A stretch of DNA of 8,820 nt from contig URVL01000085.1 in NCBI GenBank assembly GCA_900551265.1, forward strand, positions 1 through 8,820, in the 5' to 3' direction. Of the stretch, positions 6,411 to 8,820 are shown piece by piece (position 1 is the first letter of the stretch; every line of letters starts with the position of its first letter). This stretch comes from an uncultured Eubacteriales bacterium. GTDB taxonomy: Bacteria; Bacillota; Clostridia; Oscillospirales; QAMX01. The notes under the pieces were generated by a model. It was given only the letters and a program-made list of their open reading frames with translations. It made no database searches and was not told the DNA's origin. A program made the position numbers and the translations under genes.

Positions 6411-6440
6411 TTGACAAGCCCGATACGCAGATGATACACT
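6411..6440 (+). promoter_or_regulatory. sigma-A-type promoter for the hydrolase-GNAT operon
   Basis: A perfect -35 TTGACA (6411-6416) is followed after 18 bases by TACACT (6435-6440), a four-of-six -10 match. A 16-base spacing to GATACA (6433-6438) is an alternative. Transcription would start near 6447, about 30 bases before the first ATG. Confidence 0.6.
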
Positions 6441-6477
6441 ATCTCCACAAAACATCTGCGCCATTTGAAAGGATGAG

Positions 6478-7452
6478 ATGTCCATGGAAATTGATTACTG
6501 CGAATTCAGGCGTACCTCTTCCTGCGGCGAAGGCGAGCTGTGTTCCCGTGTCTGGCTGCCGGACGATACGCCGAAGGCCGTTGTTCAGCTCGCTCACGGC
6601 ATGCAGGAGCATGCCGGCCGTTACGATCATTTTGCCCGCAGTCTTGCGATGATCGGTCTGGCCGTCTATGCAAACGATCATATTGGCCACGGAAAAAGCG
6701 CCATGGGACACATGGGGACATTTTCCCTGACTCCCGGTGGTTTTTCCTTTTTGCTTCAGGATATGCATACGCTTTTTGCGTATGCAAAGCAGCGTCATCC
6801 CGGCCTACCTTGTATTCTTTTGGGACACAGCATGGGTAGCATTGCCTCCGGGATTTTTCCGGCAAGATATAACGATGCAGATGTTCTGATCCTGATGGGA
6901 ACGCCGGCGCCAAATCACCTTGCCGGCCTGGGCGCGTGGTTGGCGGGGATCGCCGCACGGGTGAAAGGTCCAACGGCGGAATCCCGGCTGATTACAAGAC
7001 TTGCCGAATCCAACATGGGAGTCCATCCCTCGCACGATCCGCTGAAACGCAATGCCTGGCTCTCCCGTGATACGAACGAGATACGCTGGGCCGTGGAGGA
7101 TCCACTCTTTGGAAAACCGTTCTCCGCATCTGCTTACCGGGAACTGTTCTATGCGCTCCGGGAGTTCGGAGGGAGCGGCTGGGCATCCTGTATACGCAAA
7201 GATATGCCGGTCCTGATTACGGCCGGCACTGCCGATCCCTGTGGCAGGAACGGCGCCGCACCACGGCACTATTATGAGACGCTTCGGGCATCCGGTCATA
7301 CCGACGTTACCCTGCACTTGTTTGAAGGCGCCCGCCATGAACTCCTCCATGAAACAAACCGTGACGAGGTGGAAAATGCGCTGGCAGAGTTTATTGTGAA
7401 TAAGCTCCGTGTTCTCCCCAAAAACGTCCGCAGCGATTCACCGGTTTTATGA
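6478..7452 (+). CDS. alpha/beta hydrolase, lysophospholipase / monoglyceride lipase-like
   Basis: A 324-residue serine hydrolase of the Hydrolase_4 (S33-like) type. Early strands read VVQLAHGMQEHAGRYDHFA, which gives the oxyanion HG motif. NDHIGHGKS is the conserved D-x-x-G-H-G-x-S loop, and the nucleophile elbow GHSMG places Ser118. AGTADPCG supplies Asp253 and GARHELLHE supplies His287, so the whole triad is intact. No signal peptide is seen, so it is probably cytoplasmic or membrane-associated. Family members release fatty acids from monoacylglycerols or lysophospholipids; the true substrate is unknown. AAAGGA (6468-6473) lies four bases before ATG 6478 and ten before ATG 6484, so the protein may begin two residues later than annotated. 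It shares a short operon with the GNAT gene downstream. Confidence 0.87.
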   Translation: MSMEIDYCEFRRTSSCGEGELCSRVWLPDDTPKAVVQLAHGMQEHAGRYDHFARSLAMIGLAVYANDHIGHGKSAMGHMGTFSLTPGGFSFLLQDMHTLFAYAKQRHPGLPCILLGHSMGSIASGIFPARYNDADVLILMGTPAPNHLAGLGAWLAGIAARVKGPTAESRLITRLAESNMGVHPSHDPLKRNAWLSRDTNEIRWAVEDPLFGKPFSASAYRELFYALREFGGSGWASCIRKDMPVLITAGTADPCGRNGAAPRHYYETLRASGHTDVTLHLFEGARHELLHETNRDEVENALAEFIVNKLRVLPKNVRSDSPVL

Positions 7453-7901
7453 ACGTACCCATCACACTTTCTTGTCCGCGGGAAACGGATATCCCGTCAA
7501 TCCTATCCATACTCGATGTATGTCGGGATTCCCTGCCACAGCTTTCTCAACAAGGTCTTCCAGCCTTGCTTCTGCGGAACGCGCGGCGCGGCAGTGCGCT
7601 GATTGCAAAAGAAGACAGGAATACAATAGGCGTATGTGTCTGGTCTCCGGTACTACGGCGGATTTCCCTGCTGGCAGTTATCCCCGCAGCGCGCGGCAAA
7701 GGGATTGCGTCCGCATTGCTTGATGAGGCGCTCCGGCGTATGCCTCCGGGCGATGTGTTTGTGGAAACGTTTCGAGAGGACGACATACGCGGCACAGCCG
7801 CGCTGGCGCTGGCATTCTACCGCAAGTACGGTTTTCAAAAAGCAGGCCTGCTCGATGGTTTTACTGTGCCCATGCAAAAATTACGGCTGTGCCGGGAATA
7901 A
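7449..7901 (+). CDS. GNAT family N-acetyltransferase
   Basis: A 150-residue single-domain acetyltransferase. ISLLAVIPAARGKGIASALL contains the acetyl-CoA pyrophosphate-binding loop R82-G83-K84-G85-I86-A87, preceded by the beta-4 strand. FYRKYGFQKAG is the usual C-terminal signature Y-x-K-x-G-F. The N-terminus (RETDIPSILSILDVCRDSLP) matches the first helix of the fold. Its ATG overlaps the hydrolase stop in ATGA (7449-7452), so translation is probably coupled and the pair co-transcribed. The final codons lie in the left arm of the downstream terminator. It is not closely similar to the RimJ/RimL-like GNAT at 2195-2761, which lacks this Gcn5-type loop. The acceptor substrate cannot be predicted. 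Confidence 0.85.
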   Translation: MNVPITLSCPRETDIPSILSILDVCRDSLPQLSQQGLPALLLRNARRGSALIAKEDRNTIGVCVWSPVLRRISLLAVIPAARGKGIASALLDEALRRMPPGDVFVETFREDDIRGTAALALAFYRKYGFQKAGLLDGFTVPMQKLRLCRE

Positions 7902-7923
7902 CACTCCCGGCACAGCCCTTTTT
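7885..7923 (+). terminator. intrinsic terminator after the hydrolase-GNAT operon, possibly bidirectional
   Basis: GGCTGTGCCGGGA (7885-7897) and TCCCGGCACAGCC (7905-7917) form a perfect 13-base GC-rich stem with a seven-base loop. The stem is followed by C and five T (7919-7923) on the plus strand. The GNAT stop codon (7899-7901) sits in the loop. On the minus strand the stem is followed by GTAATTTTT, so it could also end the convergent MATE transcript. Confidence 0.92.
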
Positions 7924-7928
7924 GTTTC

Positions 7929-8820
7929 TCAAGAAACCTTGACCTTAATTGTTTTCCACTTTCCACTGTTATATCGTAGCAATACCAACAGCGAACGCAA
8001 AAGCTGGTCGGCAACCAATGCGATCCACGCGCCAGGCAGACCCCAGTGCAGCAAATAAATTGTCACCGCAGCAAGCCCGGTACGGACACCCAACGTCGTA
8101 ATCATGACGATGATCGCGATGGAACGCGTATCGCCTGCGCCGCGCAACCCGCCTGCAATAATAAACTGTGAACTTTGGAACGGCTGCATAAACGCAACAA
8201 ACATCAGAATCATCCTGCCGGACTCTACAATTTCAGGCTTGTTATTGTAAAGTCCTACAATTTGTGCGCCGAAGAAGAAAAAGATCAACATGAGGAGTAT
8301 CGATACGATCAACCCCAGCCGCCTTGTATACTTCGTATAAATTTCGCCCATATCCGGACGTTTTCGGCCAAGGCTCTGCCCCATCAAAGAAGTCGCCGAG
8401 GCGGCAAACGCCTGGCCCGTCATAAAGGACAGCGCCTGAATATTCATACAGATCGTATGCGTTGCATAATCTGTTTCGCCAAGGCTTGTTACGGCACGTG
8501 TGTAAATGATAATGGCAATCCGCATAATGACATTTTCAATCATAGCGGGGATTCCTATTTTTGCAATTTCCTTCATGGCAGCAAAATCCGGGCGGAAATT
8601 GGCGCGGAAACTGAGATGCAGATAGTGGCCCGGCCTCATAATGACAATCAGCGCGATAAAGAAAGCAACCGTCTGACCAATAATCGTAGCCCAGGAGGCG
8701 CCGGCAACTTCCAGGCGCGGGAATCCAAGATTACCTTCAATCAGGAGATAGTTTCCGATGATGTTTACCACGTTCGCCACAAGGTTGTACATCATCGCAA
8801 TCTTTGTGTTTCCAACACCA
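7929..8820 (-). CDS. MATE family efflux transporter, C-terminal part
   Basis: A multidrug and toxin extrusion (MATE) antiporter, which exports cationic compounds across the cytoplasmic membrane using a Na+ or H+ gradient. The reading frame is open from 8819 to the stop at 7931-7929 (296 codons), so the N-terminal third is outside the window; the internal ATG at 8795 is not the start. The first visible residues, GVGNTKIAMMYNLVANVVNI, belong to the end of the first repeat. RGAGDTRS later marks the equivalent place in the second repeat, the hallmark of the two-fold MATE architecture. About eight hydrophobic segments are seen, and the protein ends in a short basic tail (KWKTIKVKVS). It resembles clostridial NorM/DinF-like transporters; specificity cannot be told. 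It is convergent with the GNAT gene, 27 bases apart, with the shared terminator between them. Confidence 0.9.
   Translation of the reverse strand, partial: GVGNTKIAMMYNLVANVVNIIGNYLLIEGNLGFPRLEVAGASWATIIGQTVAFFIALIVIMRPGHYLHLSFRANFRPDFAAMKEIAKIGIPAMIENVIMRIAIIIYTRAVTSLGETDYATHTICMNIQALSFMTGQAFAASATSLMGQSLGRKRPDMGEIYTKYTRRLGLIVSILLMLIFFFFGAQIVGLYNNKPEIVESGRMILMFVAFMQPFQSSQFIIAGGLRGAGDTRSIAIIVMITTLGVRTGLAAVTIYLLHWGLPGAWIALVADQLLRSLLVLLRYNSGKWKTIKVKVS

Noticed and set aside
5200..6434. Several plus-strand open frames of 90-125 codons opposite cca
   Set aside because: They are antisense to a clear cca gene, have composition expected of shadows, and show no recognisable domain or good ribosome binding site.
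6805..7350. Minus-strand open frame of 181 codons opposite the hydrolase gene
   Set aside because: It is antisense to an alpha/beta hydrolase with an intact triad, and its translation has no family features.
1..8820. Mobile element, CRISPR array, phage, toxin-antitoxin or defence system
   Set aside because: No transposase, integrase, terminal repeats, spaced direct repeats, tRNA or defence-type domains were seen; every gene belongs to a housekeeping or envelope-type family.

Overview
The window looks like a piece of chromosome from a Gram-positive, probably anaerobic member of the Bacillota (class Clostridia). The evidence is strong AGGAGG-type ribosome binding sites, tight gene packing, a type III pantothenate kinase, a secreted peptidoglycan hydrolase with the N-terminal region typical of clostridial M23 proteins, a DUF4173-type membrane protein and an HD-containing CCA-adding enzyme. 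Base composition is near 50% GC by eye and fairly even. The lineage is an inference; no rRNA, tRNA or phylogenetic marker is present to settle it.

Layout. (1) 1-159, minus strand: the first 53 codons of a class I/II PLP aminotransferase that leaves the window on the left. (2) 160-331: a divergent intergenic region with repeated AGTATGCAA-like elements. (3) 332-5064, plus strand: a compact run of four genes with gaps of 54, 15 and 8 bases: a secreted M23 peptidase / polysaccharide deacetylase fusion, a RimJ/RimL-like GNAT acetyltransferase, coaX and a polytopic DUF4173-type protein. They are probably co-transcribed. The best terminator for this run lies about 140 bases past the last stop, inside the convergent neighbour. 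(4) 5048-6346, minus strand: tRNA nucleotidyltransferase (cca), whose 3' end overlaps the preceding gene by 17 bases. (5) 6347-6477: a divergent promoter region with a perfect 8-base inverted repeat. (6) 6478-7901, plus strand: a two-gene operon of an alpha/beta hydrolase (monoglyceride lipase-like) and a GNAT acetyltransferase, coupled through an ATGA overlap and closed by a strong terminator at 7885-7923. (7) 7929-8820, minus strand: the C-terminal two thirds of a MATE-family efflux transporter that runs off the right edge.

Most genes are housekeeping or cell-envelope genes. I see no mobile element, CRISPR array, phage gene or defence system. The points most worth a second look are the two-enzyme envelope protein, the plus-strand terminator hidden in the cca coding sequence, the inverted-repeat elements in the two divergent promoter regions, and some non-canonical residues in CoaX and in the HD region of Cca.
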